A stretch of DNA of 64,000 nucleotides from contig JABTUA010000002.1 of assembly GCA_015075635.1 (NCBI GenBank), positions 806,001 to 870,000 of the forward strand. The letters are read 5' to 3'. The position numbers and the translations under genes are program-made. Source of the DNA: Polyangiaceae bacterium. GTDB taxonomy: Bacteria > Myxococcota_A > Polyangia > Polyangiales > Polyangiaceae. Positions 31,680-39,992 of this stretch are shown piece by piece (position 1 is the stretch's first letter; each line of letters begins with the position of its first letter). The notes under the pieces were generated by a model. It was not told the DNA's origin, did no database searches, and saw only the letters and a program-made list of their open reading frames with translations.

Positions 31680-33529
31680 ACGCGCGCTGGCTCGCCGCGG
31701 TGTGGCTCGCTTCCGGCGCCGCGCTCGCCCACCCGCCGCGCTACGCGGTCTGTCACGAGGAGCGCAAGGTCGCGCCGGTCCGACCGGAGCCCGAGCAGCG
31801 CGCTCGCGAGGCCGACGACTGGATGCCCCTCGCCCGCCGCCGGCCACCCCGGCTCGAGCGCGCCAAGCTCGAGGTCTTCGACGTCGCCGAGGTGGATCCG
31901 ATGCCGTCGCGGCGCACGACGCGGCCGAAGCCGACGCCGCGACCCGAGGAGCCCGCGGTCGTGGCGCTGGAGAGCCGCAACACCTTCTACTGCATCGGCG
32001 TGCCCCGGGGCACGCCGGGGATCTTGCGCGCCATCGGCGCCGCGCCGGGAACGCGCTTCTACGGCCACCCGCACACGGAGTCGTGGCGGCAGGAGAACAT
32101 GCTGGCGGCGGGGTACCTGTCCATCGCCGAGGCGGCGCCGCTCTTGCAGCGCGAGCTCGACCGCCCGCTGCCCAGAGAGGCCGAGCCGTGGGAGCACGGC
32201 GAGCGCCGTCGCACCAAGCACGCCGCGGCGCGCGCGCTGGCCGACCTCGGCGACGTGGCCTCGGCGCCGCGGGTGCTGGCGCTGTTGCGCTCGCTCGAGC
32301 GCGACGGATGGAACCTCTGGCGCGACACCCTGGACAGCTTGCCACGGCTCGATCCCGCGCTGGCGCAGAAGTACGCGCAGGAGCTCATCGCGCGCGGGCT
32401 CGACGAGCCCAAGCTCCATTCGCAGAACGTCACGCTCTACTCGGACTTGCTGCCGCTCCTGGTCACGCCGACGCCGGAGACCCTGGCGCTGCTCCGGCGC
32501 GCCTCGGCCAAGGTCAGCAAGGACAGCGTGGCCCTCGCCCACGGCTCCGGCGGCTGCGCGGTCCTTGCGACGCGTCTGCGGCTCGGAGACGCCGAGCTCG
32601 CGCGGGAGCTGCGGGCCGAGCTGAACACGGCGTCCCTCGTCACGCAGCGTAGCGTCGAGTGTTACAGCACGCTGATGCCGGCGCTCTACCCGGGCCAGGA
32701 CGCGTCCGAGCTGGACGTGTGGATGCACCGGCATCGCTACGACGAGATGCTCACCTGGCTCGAGGCCACCCGCAGCGCAGCGGCGGATCCGGCGAAGAAG
32801 CGCCTGCTCGCCTGGCTCGCCAAGCGCTCGAAGGAGCCGGACGTGGCGGGCGATCGCAGCCGCAACGACTACCAGCCGGAGAAGCGCGCGAAGCACCTGG
32901 CGGCGCTCGCGGCGCTGGGCGACACGGCGGCGAAGAAGCAGCTCGACGCCTGGGTAGCCGACGAGCAGGACGACGGCACCGCGCCCTGGGTGGCGGCGTA
33001 CTACATGATGCGCCTCGAGCTGCCCGGGGCAGCCGATCTGGCGGTGAAGCGCCTGCAGATGGCGAGGCAGCAGCACATGCGCCGCTACTCGCGGGACGCC
33101 TGGCCGCGCTTCGGCGCCCACGTCGTCACCGAGCACGGCCGCATCGTGCAAGAGCTCGCGGCCCGCGGGGACGAACGCTGGGTGCTCGGTCTGCTCGACC
33201 GCGAGGGCTTCACCCGCGAGCTCAGCGTGTACTTGCTCGCCAAGACGCAGCCCAAGGGCGCCTGCGGCCTCGTCGGCGAGGCGGCCCGGCTGGCCACCGA
33301 CGAGGCCGTGGACCAGGCGTTCTGGGCGCTCAGCCTGCTCGGCGATCGCTGCCGAAGCACGATGCAGAAGCTCGTCGCCGACGCGACGCAGCCGCCCCAC
33401 GTACGCGGCATGGCCAACGAGCACCTGGCCATGTTGCGCGATCCGGGCGTGCCACGGAATCTGACGACCGACCGACGCTTCCACGCGAGCCGGGAGCGCG
33501 CGAGGATCATCTACCACGCGCCGGAGTGA
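31676..33529 (+). CDS. Exported HEAT-like helical repeat protein
   Basis: The 617-residue protein has a Sec signal peptide (GAALA|HPP) and a Pro/Arg-rich spacer. It continues with long alpha-solenoid sequence (KHAAARALADLGDVASAPRV, LAALAALGDTAAKKQLDAWV, VRGMANEHLAMLRDPGVPRN) typical of HEAT/armadillo-like repeats. Cysteines are few. It is translated from an ATG that overlaps the stop of the lipoprotein gene, so the two products probably act together in the periplasm. The inverted repeat of the HNH region begins 30 bp after its stop. Confidence 0.8.
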   Translation: MNARWLAAVWLASGAALAHPPRYAVCHEERKVAPVRPEPEQRAREADDWMPLARRRPPRLERAKLEVFDVAEVDPMPSRRTTRPKPTPRPEEPAVVALESRNTFYCIGVPRGTPGILRAIGAAPGTRFYGHPHTESWRQENMLAAGYLSIAEAAPLLQRELDRPLPREAEPWEHGERRRTKHAAARALADLGDVASAPRVLALLRSLERDGWNLWRDTLDSLPRLDPALAQKYAQELIARGLDEPKLHSQNVTLYSDLLPLLVTPTPETLALLRRASAKVSKDSVALAHGSGGCAVLATRLRLGDAELARELRAELNTASLVTQRSVECYSTLMPALYPGQDASELDVWMHRHRYDEMLTWLEATRSAAADPAKKRLLAWLAKRSKEPDVAGDRSRNDYQPEKRAKHLAALAALGDTAAKKQLDAWVADEQDDGTAPWVAAYYMMRLELPGAADLAVKRLQMARQQHMRRYSRDAWPRFGAHVVTEHGRIVQELAARGDERWVLGLLDREGFTRELSVYLLAKTQPKGACGLVGEAARLATDEAVDQAFWALSLLGDRCRSTMQKLVADATQPPHVRGMANEHLAMLRDPGVPRNLTTDRRFHASRERARIIYHAPE

Positions 33530-33558
33530 GCCAGTCCCGCTCGGTCGCAGCTTCCGGA

Positions 33559-33610
33559 CCCACGGCGCTGCCGCTGACAAAGACCACCAAGGGCATCCCG
33601 TGCACGCCCC
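33559..33610. repeat. Left arm of a 52-bp inverted repeat flanking the HNH gene
   Basis: This segment matches the reverse complement of 35091-35142 at 48 of 52 positions. On the minus strand it encodes WGVHGMPLVVFVSGSAVG. That short peptide is reminiscent of the beta-strand segment after the first catalytic Asp in IS5-like DDE transposases, so both arms may be transposase-gene remnants in opposite orientation. Confidence 0.9.
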
Positions 33611-33868
33611 AGCTGGCCGCGTGCCAGCACCATTTCAGCGTACGGTGACCTGAGAGAAAGAGCATCGAGACCGTCGATTTCTCTTGACGCATTTTCTGGC
33701 GACGCTCGTTCGCGTTCGACGACCACGCCGCCGATGGCCTCTCGCTCGCCCGTGCTGACGCGCTCGTGCGCGTTCGTGCGCGCGACGACGCGCGACGCTT
33801 TCCGGTGCTCGAAACGCGCTCTGCGTGCCAGCGGTGAGCTCGAAAAATCGCGTGGTAGACCAGAAAGC
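33611..33868. other. Non-coding stretch between inverted repeat and HNH gene
   Basis: About 258 bp without a convincing gene. A minus-strand frame continues from the repeat arm, but with no recognisable motif. The base composition is slightly lower in GC than the neighbours around 33655-33700. No clear promoter is seen. Confidence 0.5.
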
Positions 33869-35062
33869 ATGAACGCTCTCTCTTCGGTCTCCGACCACGA
33901 GCTTCGCGAGCGGCTCTCGGCCGCCGTGAGCTCGGAGCGGTCGGCGTGCGCCAACGTCATCTTCCACCTGGCAGAGCTCGACCGCCGCAACCTGTACCTG
34001 GACGATGCGTGTTCCTCCCTCTTCGCCTACTGCACCGAGCGCCTCGGCTATTCCGAGGACAGCGCGACCAAGCGTGTGCGTGTGGCCCGCCTGGCCCAGC
34101 AGTTCCCCCAGGTGCTCGATGACCTCGCCAGCGGCGAGCTCCACCTGACGGGGCTGTTCCTGCTCTCCGGCCACCTGACGGACGACAACGCCGAGCAGCT
34201 CCTCGCCGAGGCGCGAGGGAAGTCCAAGCGACAGCTCGAGGAGCTGCTCGCCCGCTGGTTCCCGCGGCCGGCCGTGCCGCCGACCATCACCCCGGTCACG
34301 CCCGAGCCGGTACAAGGGCAGTTGTCCACATGGTCCGGGGCAGGTACCCCGGCCCCGCCGGCCCAGGCGCCTCGCCCTCGCGTCGAGCCGCTCTCGCCGG
34401 AGAGCGTTCGCGTGGAATTCAGCGCCCACGCTGCGTTCCGCGACAAGCTCGAGCAGGCCCGGGCGCTGCTCAGCCACACGGTGCCCAGCGGCGACCTCGC
34501 GACGATCCTCGAGCGCGCGCTGGACCTGCTCATCGAGCGGGAGACGAAGCGCCGCGCCGGCGCGGGCAAGCCCCGCAAGCGCCGCGAGACGAAGCCGGGC
34601 TCGCGGCATGTTCCGGTGGAAGTCCAGCGAGCGGTCAGGGAGCGGGACGGCGACCAGTGCACCTTCACGGACGCCGAGGGGCGGCGGTGTTCGGCGACGC
34701 GCTTCTTGACCATCGAGCACATCGACCCGTTCGCGAAGGGCGGGCCCACGACGGTGGACAACTGCTGCTTGCTCTGCAGACCTCACAACGCCCACCGAGC
34801 GCGCCAGGTCTTCGGTGAGGACCACATCCAGAACGAGATCTCGGAGGCGCGAGCGAGGCGAAGACAGAGCACGCCACCGGCGCCACCGGCGCCGACGCCC
34901 GCGCCCGAGGGCGGCGTGTCCGAAAAGGTGCTCGGAGCGCTGGTTCGGATGGGGTTCAAGCGAGCGGACGCGCGGCGAGCCGTCGAGCAAGCGCGCCTCT
35001 GCGAGGTGGAGCCGCTGCTCGAGCCGATGCTTCGCGCGACGCTCGCCATTCTCACACCGTGA
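33869..35062 (+). CDS. HNH endonuclease (DUF222-like N-terminal region)
   Basis: The 397-residue protein has a helical N-terminal domain (RERLSAAVSSERSACANVIF, ERLGYSEDSATKRVRVARLA) like those fused to HNH nucleases of the DUF222 type. A Pro-rich linker follows, then an HNH domain near residues 250-320: RDGDQCTF, LTIEHIDPFAKGGPTTVDN (H and N of the motif) and CLLCRPHNAHRA. The C-terminal 60 residues contain a UBA/RuvA-III-like helix set (ALVRMGFKRADARRAVEQAR). The ATG at 33869 begins the conserved domain. The gene is bracketed by 52-bp inverted repeats, which suggests that it is or was mobile. Confidence 0.85.
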   Translation: MNALSSVSDHELRERLSAAVSSERSACANVIFHLAELDRRNLYLDDACSSLFAYCTERLGYSEDSATKRVRVARLAQQFPQVLDDLASGELHLTGLFLLSGHLTDDNAEQLLAEARGKSKRQLEELLARWFPRPAVPPTITPVTPEPVQGQLSTWSGAGTPAPPAQAPRPRVEPLSPESVRVEFSAHAAFRDKLEQARALLSHTVPSGDLATILERALDLLIERETKRRAGAGKPRKRRETKPGSRHVPVEVQRAVRERDGDQCTFTDAEGRRCSATRFLTIEHIDPFAKGGPTTVDNCCLLCRPHNAHRARQVFGEDHIQNEISEARARRRQSTPPAPPAPTPAPEGGVSEKVLGALVRMGFKRADARRAVEQARLCEVEPLLEPMLRATLAILTP

Positions 35063-35090
35063 GACGGTTCGGGCACACCCCACGTCGAAT

Positions 35091-35142
35091 GGGGTGTGCA
35101 CGGATTGCCCTTGGTGGTCATTGTCAGCGGCAGCGCCGTGGG
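35091..35142. repeat. Right arm of the 52-bp inverted repeat flanking the HNH gene
   Basis: This arm starts 28 bp after the HNH stop codon. On the plus strand it encodes WGVHGLPLVVIVSGSAVG, so the two arms read outward from the HNH gene. The four mismatches to the left arm change only two of these residues (Met/Leu and Phe/Ile). Confidence 0.9.
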
Positions 35143-35174
35143 CACGCATGCGGACGAAGGAAAGGAGCTCATCT

Positions 35175-35735
35175 GTGCCTCGAACAGGTCGCACTCAACG
35201 CAGAGTCATCGGCATGCTCGTCAAACGCTTCGGCGACGCGACGCACGACCTCGGTCGGACCGCGGAGGCGTCCGGTGAGCCCACGACGCTGCACCGCGAC
35301 GCGCCAAAGGCCTGGGTCGCCGCGGGCAAGGACGCGGTGTTCGACCTGTGCGTCCAGCTGGCGACCCCTGGGTGCATCCCGACTCCCGGCCCGGACGATC
35401 CTCCGAAGAGCGTGATGGCGGCGGAGTACTGCGACCTCCAGTGGGACGAGACCGAGTCGCCCTACGTCCCCGTCGGCACTCTCACCTTCCCGGCGTCCGC
35501 CCAGGCCGATCTGAGCCAGCGCTTCCCGTGGTCGCCGCTGCAGTTCAACGCCTGGAACACCCTCCCGAGCATGCGCCCGCTCGGGCAGATCTTCCGCGCC
35601 CGCAAGCACGTCCACAAGGCGCACTCCGAGGTGCGCCTCACCCACATCTACGACGCCCAGCCGGGAGCGTTGGTGGACAAGGCCCCCTTTCGCGCGAGTG
35701 ACGACTCGCACGCCCCTCGACCAGACGCCGAATAG
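35175..35735 (+). CDS. C-terminal part of a catalase-like heme protein
   Basis: The 186-residue product covers only the last third of a catalase-like (SrpA/catalase-family) protein. VFDLCVQLATPGC is a strand, YVPVGTLTFPASAQAD follows, and FNAWNTLPSMRPLGQIFRAR matches the conserved 'F-x-PW-x-x-LPEHRPLG-x-x-N-R-x-R' segment. The N-terminal part with the distal His and most of the heme pocket is missing. A good AAGGAG Shine-Dalgarno sequence lies 7 nt before the GTG at 35175, so it may still be translated. It lies 32 bp from the right inverted-repeat arm, suggesting truncation by an insertion event. Confidence 0.68.
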   Translation: MPRTGRTQRRVIGMLVKRFGDATHDLGRTAEASGEPTTLHRDAPKAWVAAGKDAVFDLCVQLATPGCIPTPGPDDPPKSVMAAEYCDLQWDETESPYVPVGTLTFPASAQADLSQRFPWSPLQFNAWNTLPSMRPLGQIFRARKHVHKAHSEVRLTHIYDAQPGALVDKAPFRASDDSHAPRPDAE

Positions 35736-35740
35736 ACGAA

Positions 35741-35770
35741 AGCCCCGCTGCCGCTCTCGGCAACGGGGCT
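35741..35770. terminator. Hairpin terminator between convergent genes
   Basis: A 13-bp stem with one mismatch (AGCCCCG...CGGGGCT outer part, TGCCG/CGGCA inner part) and loop CTCT lies between the stop at 35735 and the convergent stop at 35790. It may terminate both transcripts. Confidence 0.7.
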
Positions 35771-35789
35771 CGTCGCGACCCGAAGGCGC

Positions 35790-37817
35790 TCAACCCGCCT
35801 TCTTCTTCGCTTTCTTCTTGGCGGTCGCCTTGCCGCCCTTCTTGCCGGTCGAGGCCTTCTTCGCCGCCTTCTTGTCGTTGGTGACGGACGCGGTCTTCTT
35901 TTTGGCCTTCTTGCCGCCGGTGCTCGCCACGCCGGCGCCGCCCTGCTTCGCCGCCGAGCTGATCAAGAACTCCACCGAGTCCTTCTTCAGCCGGACCTTG
36001 TAGCCGGGGATGCCGTCCTTGAATTGGAAGCTGATCTCGGCGCCGCTCGAGCCGTTCTTGGTCTTCACCCGCGCGATGCGCGAGTCGCGCTGCATGATGC
36101 CGTCGGGTGACTCCATCACCTTCACGCCCGGCAGGACCACGGTGAAGCCGGTGGCGTTGACCGCGCCCTGGATCTTCGTGCCGGCCTTGTCGAGCCGCAG
36201 GCGGTGCACGACCGGCTCGTGCAGCTTGCCGTGGCCCCACGGCGACGCATCGCCGCCGGCCTTTTCGCCCTCGTCGCCGGACTCGCCGAAGACCTCGTCT
36301 TCCACCGCTGCGCTGGCGGCGGCCTTCTCCTTGGCCTCGGCGCCCTTGGCGTCTTCGGCCTCTTCGCCGCCTTCCGCGTCGTCGGCGGAGCCGGGGACCG
36401 CACCGAGCGGCGCGGGCTCCATGGTGGCCATCGGCGTCGGGCCGAAGAGCGGCACGTCGGCGTTGGCGCCGGTCGCGCCAGGGGCGGCCATCTTGTCGGC
36501 ACCCTTCGCGGCCGCGATTGGGTTGCCTTGCTCGTCCACGTCGATGACGTCACCCGGCTTCGCGGCCACCGCGATGGCCGCGGCGGGCTCCTTGCTCGCT
36601 TCGGCACCGGGCGGCGCTGCCGGCTTCTTCATCGCGATCACGCCGACGGTGAGCAAGAGCACGCCGAGCGCGCTGGCCGCCGCGATCTTCTTGACCCGAC
36701 GCTTCTTCGCCGCCGGATCGATGGTCGGCTCCGTCGGCTCGGTCTCCTGAGCCGCGGCCGTCTGCGGGCGCAGCTTGCGACCCATCTGGGACATCGCCCC
36801 CGAGGGCGCGGCGGCCGTGGTCCGGCGCGGCGCGTCGCCTTGGCGCTTGTGCTTGAGCTCCATCACCTTCGCCCCTGCTCCCTTGAAGAACTTCCCGACC
36901 CCGACGGCGGCGGCGCCGCCGAGCTTGGCGAACATGGCCCCGCCCTTCTTCGCCGCAGCGCCTGCCTCGACCGCCATGTTGGCGACCTTGCCACGCATCG
37001 CGGCGGCCTCTTCGTTCATCTCCGCCCCGTCCACGAAGTCGTCGTCGCCGAACGTGCCCTCGTCTTCGGTGCTGGCGGCGGCAGCGGTGAAGCCGCCGAT
37101 GTTCGCGCCGCGCCCGCCGATCTCCGCGCCATCTTCGGAGTCGATCACGCTGGGCTCGGGGGTGTCGTCCGTCGCGCCGTCGTAGCGCAGCGCGACCACC
37201 AGCTGCGGCACCCGCGTCTGGGGGTCGATCACCACGTCCACGCCGTCGATCTGCGCGCCGCGGCGCTCGCCGGCGCCGACGTCCTCGATCTCCAGGTGGC
37301 GCCCGACCTTGAGGAACTCGAGGTTCGAGGCCACCTGAACCTGCTTGTGAGTGCCGGTGCGCACGCAGGCCTTCATCGGTGAGCCCAGCCCGTCGATGTG
37401 GAGACGCACGCGCATCCCCGCGCCGGCGGGCGACTGGCTCTCGTCCTTGTCGTGCCCTGGCTCCGCCTCCTGGGCCGTCTCGCCGGACATGCCGCACAGC
37501 GCCTTGAGCGCTTCGACGCTGCCGCTGTCCAGCGCGGTGAACTTGATGCCGAACTCGCCGCCTCGGTCGCCTTCCCGGCGCCAGGCCACGGCTCCTTCGA
37601 CCACGATCTCGTTGCCGCCGTTCTCGAAGCGGCAGACCAGGGGGGCGCCGACCTCCGGCAGGTACGCGGTTCGAAGCTGCATGCCGCGCCCGCTGACGTC
37701 GATGCTCTCGGCCTCGAAGGCCGGTGCACCGCCGACGTCGCGGCCACAAATCTCGACCAGCGCCTGCACGGGGACGCGCTGCATTCCGCTGGCGCGCCGT
37801 TCCTGTTCGTAGCTCAT
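35790..37817 (-). CDS. PilZ-TM-AMIN-like protein with histone-H1-like Lys-rich tail
   Basis: The 675-residue protein begins with a PilZ domain (RRASGMQRVPVQALVEICGR; VSGRGMQLRT; EFGIKFTALD near residue 95) that may bind c-di-GMP. An acidic/Ala-rich cytosolic linker and a single transmembrane helix near residue 390 (IAAASALGVLLLTVGVIAMK) follow. Next come an acidic linker and an AMIN-like beta domain (VVHRLRLDKAGTKIQGAVNA, GFTVVLPGVKVMESPDG). The last 40 residues are Lys/Ala-rich (KKAKKK, KKAAKKASTGKKGGKATAKK), like histone H1. A GGGAGG Shine-Dalgarno sequence fixes the ATG. It could link c-di-GMP to envelope or pilus-secretin sites; the tail is odd for a periplasmic end. Confidence 0.82.
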   Translation of the reverse strand: MSYEQERRASGMQRVPVQALVEICGRDVGGAPAFEAESIDVSGRGMQLRTAYLPEVGAPLVCRFENGGNEIVVEGAVAWRREGDRGGEFGIKFTALDSGSVEALKALCGMSGETAQEAEPGHDKDESQSPAGAGMRVRLHIDGLGSPMKACVRTGTHKQVQVASNLEFLKVGRHLEIEDVGAGERRGAQIDGVDVVIDPQTRVPQLVVALRYDGATDDTPEPSVIDSEDGAEIGGRGANIGGFTAAAASTEDEGTFGDDDFVDGAEMNEEAAAMRGKVANMAVEAGAAAKKGGAMFAKLGGAAAVGVGKFFKGAGAKVMELKHKRQGDAPRRTTAAAPSGAMSQMGRKLRPQTAAAQETEPTEPTIDPAAKKRRVKKIAAASALGVLLLTVGVIAMKKPAAPPGAEASKEPAAAIAVAAKPGDVIDVDEQGNPIAAAKGADKMAAPGATGANADVPLFGPTPMATMEPAPLGAVPGSADDAEGGEEAEDAKGAEAKEKAAASAAVEDEVFGESGDEGEKAGGDASPWGHGKLHEPVVHRLRLDKAGTKIQGAVNATGFTVVLPGVKVMESPDGIMQRDSRIARVKTKNGSSGAEISFQFKDGIPGYKVRLKKDSVEFLISSAAKQGGAGVASTGGKKAKKKTASVTNDKKAAKKASTGKKGGKATAKKKAKKKAG

Positions 37818-37915
37818 GTCTGCCTCCCGTGAGCCGCGCCCCCAAGGACGAGAGGGGACGGGGCCACGCCCGGGAGGTAGGGCGCCGCGGCGCGTTTGGC
37901 CAAGTTTCGGGGGCC

Positions 37916-38827
37916 TCAGCCGGCTTCGACGCGGTTCCGCCCGCCGTGCTTGGCGGCGTAGAGCGCGGCGTCGGCGGCAGCGATGAGCTGGGCGCCGCTC
38001 GCGAAGGGGCGCGCGGCGGTCATCGTGGCGACGCCGACGCTGGCGGTGATGGGGATGCGCTTGCCCTCCCAGGTCACGGGTAGGGACTCGACCAGGGCGC
38101 GGACCCGCTCGCCAAATTGCAGGGCTTTGTCCGGTGGGATGCCGCGCAAGACCACCACGAACTCCTCCCCGCCGTAGCGGGCGAACACGTCCTCTGCGCG
38201 CAGCGAGCGGCTGATCGCCGACGAGACCATCTTCAACACCAGGTCGCCGGCGGGGTGGCCGAATCCGTCGTTGATGCGCTTGAAGTGGTCCACGTCGATC
38301 ATCGACACGGTCAAGTCGGCGCCGTGCCGGCCCGCGTAGGACAGCTCGCTGTTCAGCCGTTCCTCGAGGTAGCGCCGATTGTACGCCCGTGTCAGCGGAT
38401 CGCGCACGGTGGACTCGTAGAGCGCGCGCTGCGCTTCCTCCTCCAGGGCGTCGAGCAGCGAAAACTTGACCACCACGTTGCGCCCGAGGCCGATGCGATC
38501 GCCGTCCGCCAACTGGCGCGCGGCGCTGATGCGCTCTTCGCCCACGAAGGTGCCGTTGGTGCTGCCCAGATCCTCGACGAAGGTGACGCCGTCCTTGCGA
38601 AACACCCGGGCGTGACGCCGCGACAGCCCGTCGTCGGGCAGCTTGCCGCTCGCCGCGTCGTCCCGCCCGAACACCAGCTCGGCCCCGTCGAGCGAGAACA
38701 CCCGCCCCGGCTCGGGCCCGGTGAGCACCGTGAACACGCTGCGGTTCTTGGGCAGCGAGCCGCTCGAGATCGGGGGAACCCCGCCCAGCTGAACCGCGGT
38801 CGCGTGCACGTCCTTCGGCTGGCTCAT
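37916..38827 (-). CDS. FHA-GGDEF diguanylate cyclase
   Basis: The 303-residue protein has an N-terminal FHA domain (ELVFGRDD, LSRRHARVFRKDG, DLGSTNGTFVGEE) and a C-terminal GGDEF domain. The latter has the active signature RYGGEEF, preceded at the right distance by the I-site RAED (RxxD), so product inhibition by c-di-GMP is expected. DPLTRAYNRRYLEERL is the conserved GGDEF entry helix. Phosphothreonine binding by the FHA domain would couple a Ser/Thr kinase to c-di-GMP production. The PilZ protein gene lies downstream in the same direction, a possible receiver of the signal. Confidence 0.93.
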   Translation of the reverse strand: MSQPKDVHATAVQLGGVPPISSGSLPKNRSVFTVLTGPEPGRVFSLDGAELVFGRDDAASGKLPDDGLSRRHARVFRKDGVTFVEDLGSTNGTFVGEERISAARQLADGDRIGLGRNVVVKFSLLDALEEEAQRALYESTVRDPLTRAYNRRYLEERLNSELSYAGRHGADLTVSMIDVDHFKRINDGFGHPAGDLVLKMVSSAISRSLRAEDVFARYGGEEFVVVLRGIPPDKALQFGERVRALVESLPVTWEGKRIPITASVGVATMTAARPFASGAQLIAAADAALYAAKHGGRNRVEAG

Positions 38828-38835
38828 CTGGGGTG

Positions 38836-38841
38836 ATCATA
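38836..38841 (-). promoter_or_regulatory. TATGAT -10-like box for the FHA-GGDEF gene
   Basis: On the minus strand TATGAT ends 8 nt before the ATG at 38827. The divergent gap is only 37 bp and also contains the plus-strand box at 38852, so both mRNAs are probably leaderless. Confidence 0.5.
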
Positions 38842-38851
38842 CGCGATGAGC

Positions 38852-38857
38852 TAGACT
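38852..38857 (+). promoter_or_regulatory. TAGACT -10-like box, likely leaderless start
   Basis: TAGACT ends 7 nt before the ATG at 38865, in the same 37-bp divergent gap as the minus-strand TATGAT. Confidence 0.5.
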
Positions 38858-38864
38858 CCGCGGG

Positions 38865-39989
38865 ATGCGCTCTTCGGCAGCCCTGCTCGCGCTGGCCTTC
38901 TTGCTCGCCGGCTGCTCCGAGACGGATGAGACGGCGGGGACGGGAGGCAGCGGCGGCGCTAGCGGCGCGGCCAGCGGAGGCAACGGAGGCAGCGCCGGCA
39001 GCCCGAGCGGGGGCGCGGCGGGTACGGCCAGCGGGGGCAGCGGCGGCGCGACCGGTGGGGCTGCGGGCGCCGCGGGCAGCGGCGGCGGCAATGGCGGCAT
39101 CGGCCCCTCCAGCACGACCTTCACGCCCTCGGGTCCCATCACCCTGGTCAGCGGGCAGACCGTGAGCGGTGTCCACGTCACCTCGACCAGCGGGCCCTGC
39201 ATCAAGGGCGACGGCGTCCAGAACGTGCGCATCACGGACAGCAAGATCGGCCCCTGCGGTCCCGGCTCCGAGGGCGTGGGCGTGTATCTCTACGCCTCCC
39301 ACGACGTCCGCGTCGATCACGTCGCCTTCGACGACGTGGCGAGCGCGCTCTACGCCCAGACCGACCCGAACGGCGACATCGTCTTCGACCACAACCTGGT
39401 GACGCGCATCCGCGGGCCCATGCCCCGAGGTCAGATGGTGCAATTCGACGACATTCACGGCGCCGGCCACCGCATCGCGTGCAACGTCAGCGACCAGACC
39501 GTGCCCGGCTACCAGGCGGGCCCCGAAGACCACGTGAGCATGTACAAGTCCGGCGGCACCGCCCAGAGCCCGATCGAGATCGCATTCAACCGCCTGCGCG
39601 GCGGTGGGCCCAGCACCTCCGGCTCCGGGATCATGACCGGCGACTCGGGCTCCGAGTACCTGTACGTCCACCACAACACGCTGGTCGAGACGGCCAACGT
39701 CGGCTTCGCGATCGCCGGCGGTAGCCACATCACGTTCGAGCAGAACCGTGCCTTCAGCCCGAAGAACGCCTACTCGAACGTGGGAGCCTACGTCTGGGAT
39801 CAGTCCGGCGTGACGTGTCAGGACAACGCCATGATCGGCAACCGCACCCTCTGGACGAACAAGGACGGGACTTCGAACCCGTTCTGGGACGGCGGAAACT
39901 GCCAGAACACCAATTTCTCCGGCAACGTCTGGGGCGACGCCACGCTCGGCGCCTCGATCTTCGAGGAGGCGTACGCGGAGTGTGACTGA
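38865..39989 (+). CDS. Lipoprotein with right-handed beta-helix domain
   Basis: The 374-residue protein has lipobox FLLAGCSE, a Gly/Ser/Ala linker to about residue 80, and then beta-helix rungs: VSGVHVTSTSGPCIKGDGVQ, VRITDSKIGPCG, DVRVDHVAFDDVASALYAQT, IVFDHNLVTRIRGPM, YLYVHHNTLVETANVGFAIA and ITFEQNRAF. This is typical of pectate-lyase-like/NosD-like parallel beta-helix proteins, which bind or cleave polysaccharides. The catalytic residues of lyases are not clearly recognisable. The C-terminus resembles that of the fragment at 1-189. Confidence 0.83.
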   Translation: MRSSAALLALAFLLAGCSETDETAGTGGSGGASGAASGGNGGSAGSPSGGAAGTASGGSGGATGGAAGAAGSGGGNGGIGPSSTTFTPSGPITLVSGQTVSGVHVTSTSGPCIKGDGVQNVRITDSKIGPCGPGSEGVGVYLYASHDVRVDHVAFDDVASALYAQTDPNGDIVFDHNLVTRIRGPMPRGQMVQFDDIHGAGHRIACNVSDQTVPGYQAGPEDHVSMYKSGGTAQSPIEIAFNRLRGGGPSTSGSGIMTGDSGSEYLYVHHNTLVETANVGFAIAGGSHITFEQNRAFSPKNAYSNVGAYVWDQSGVTCQDNAMIGNRTLWTNKDGTSNPFWDGGNCQNTNFSGNVWGDATLGASIFEEAYAECD

Positions 39990-39992
39990 CGG

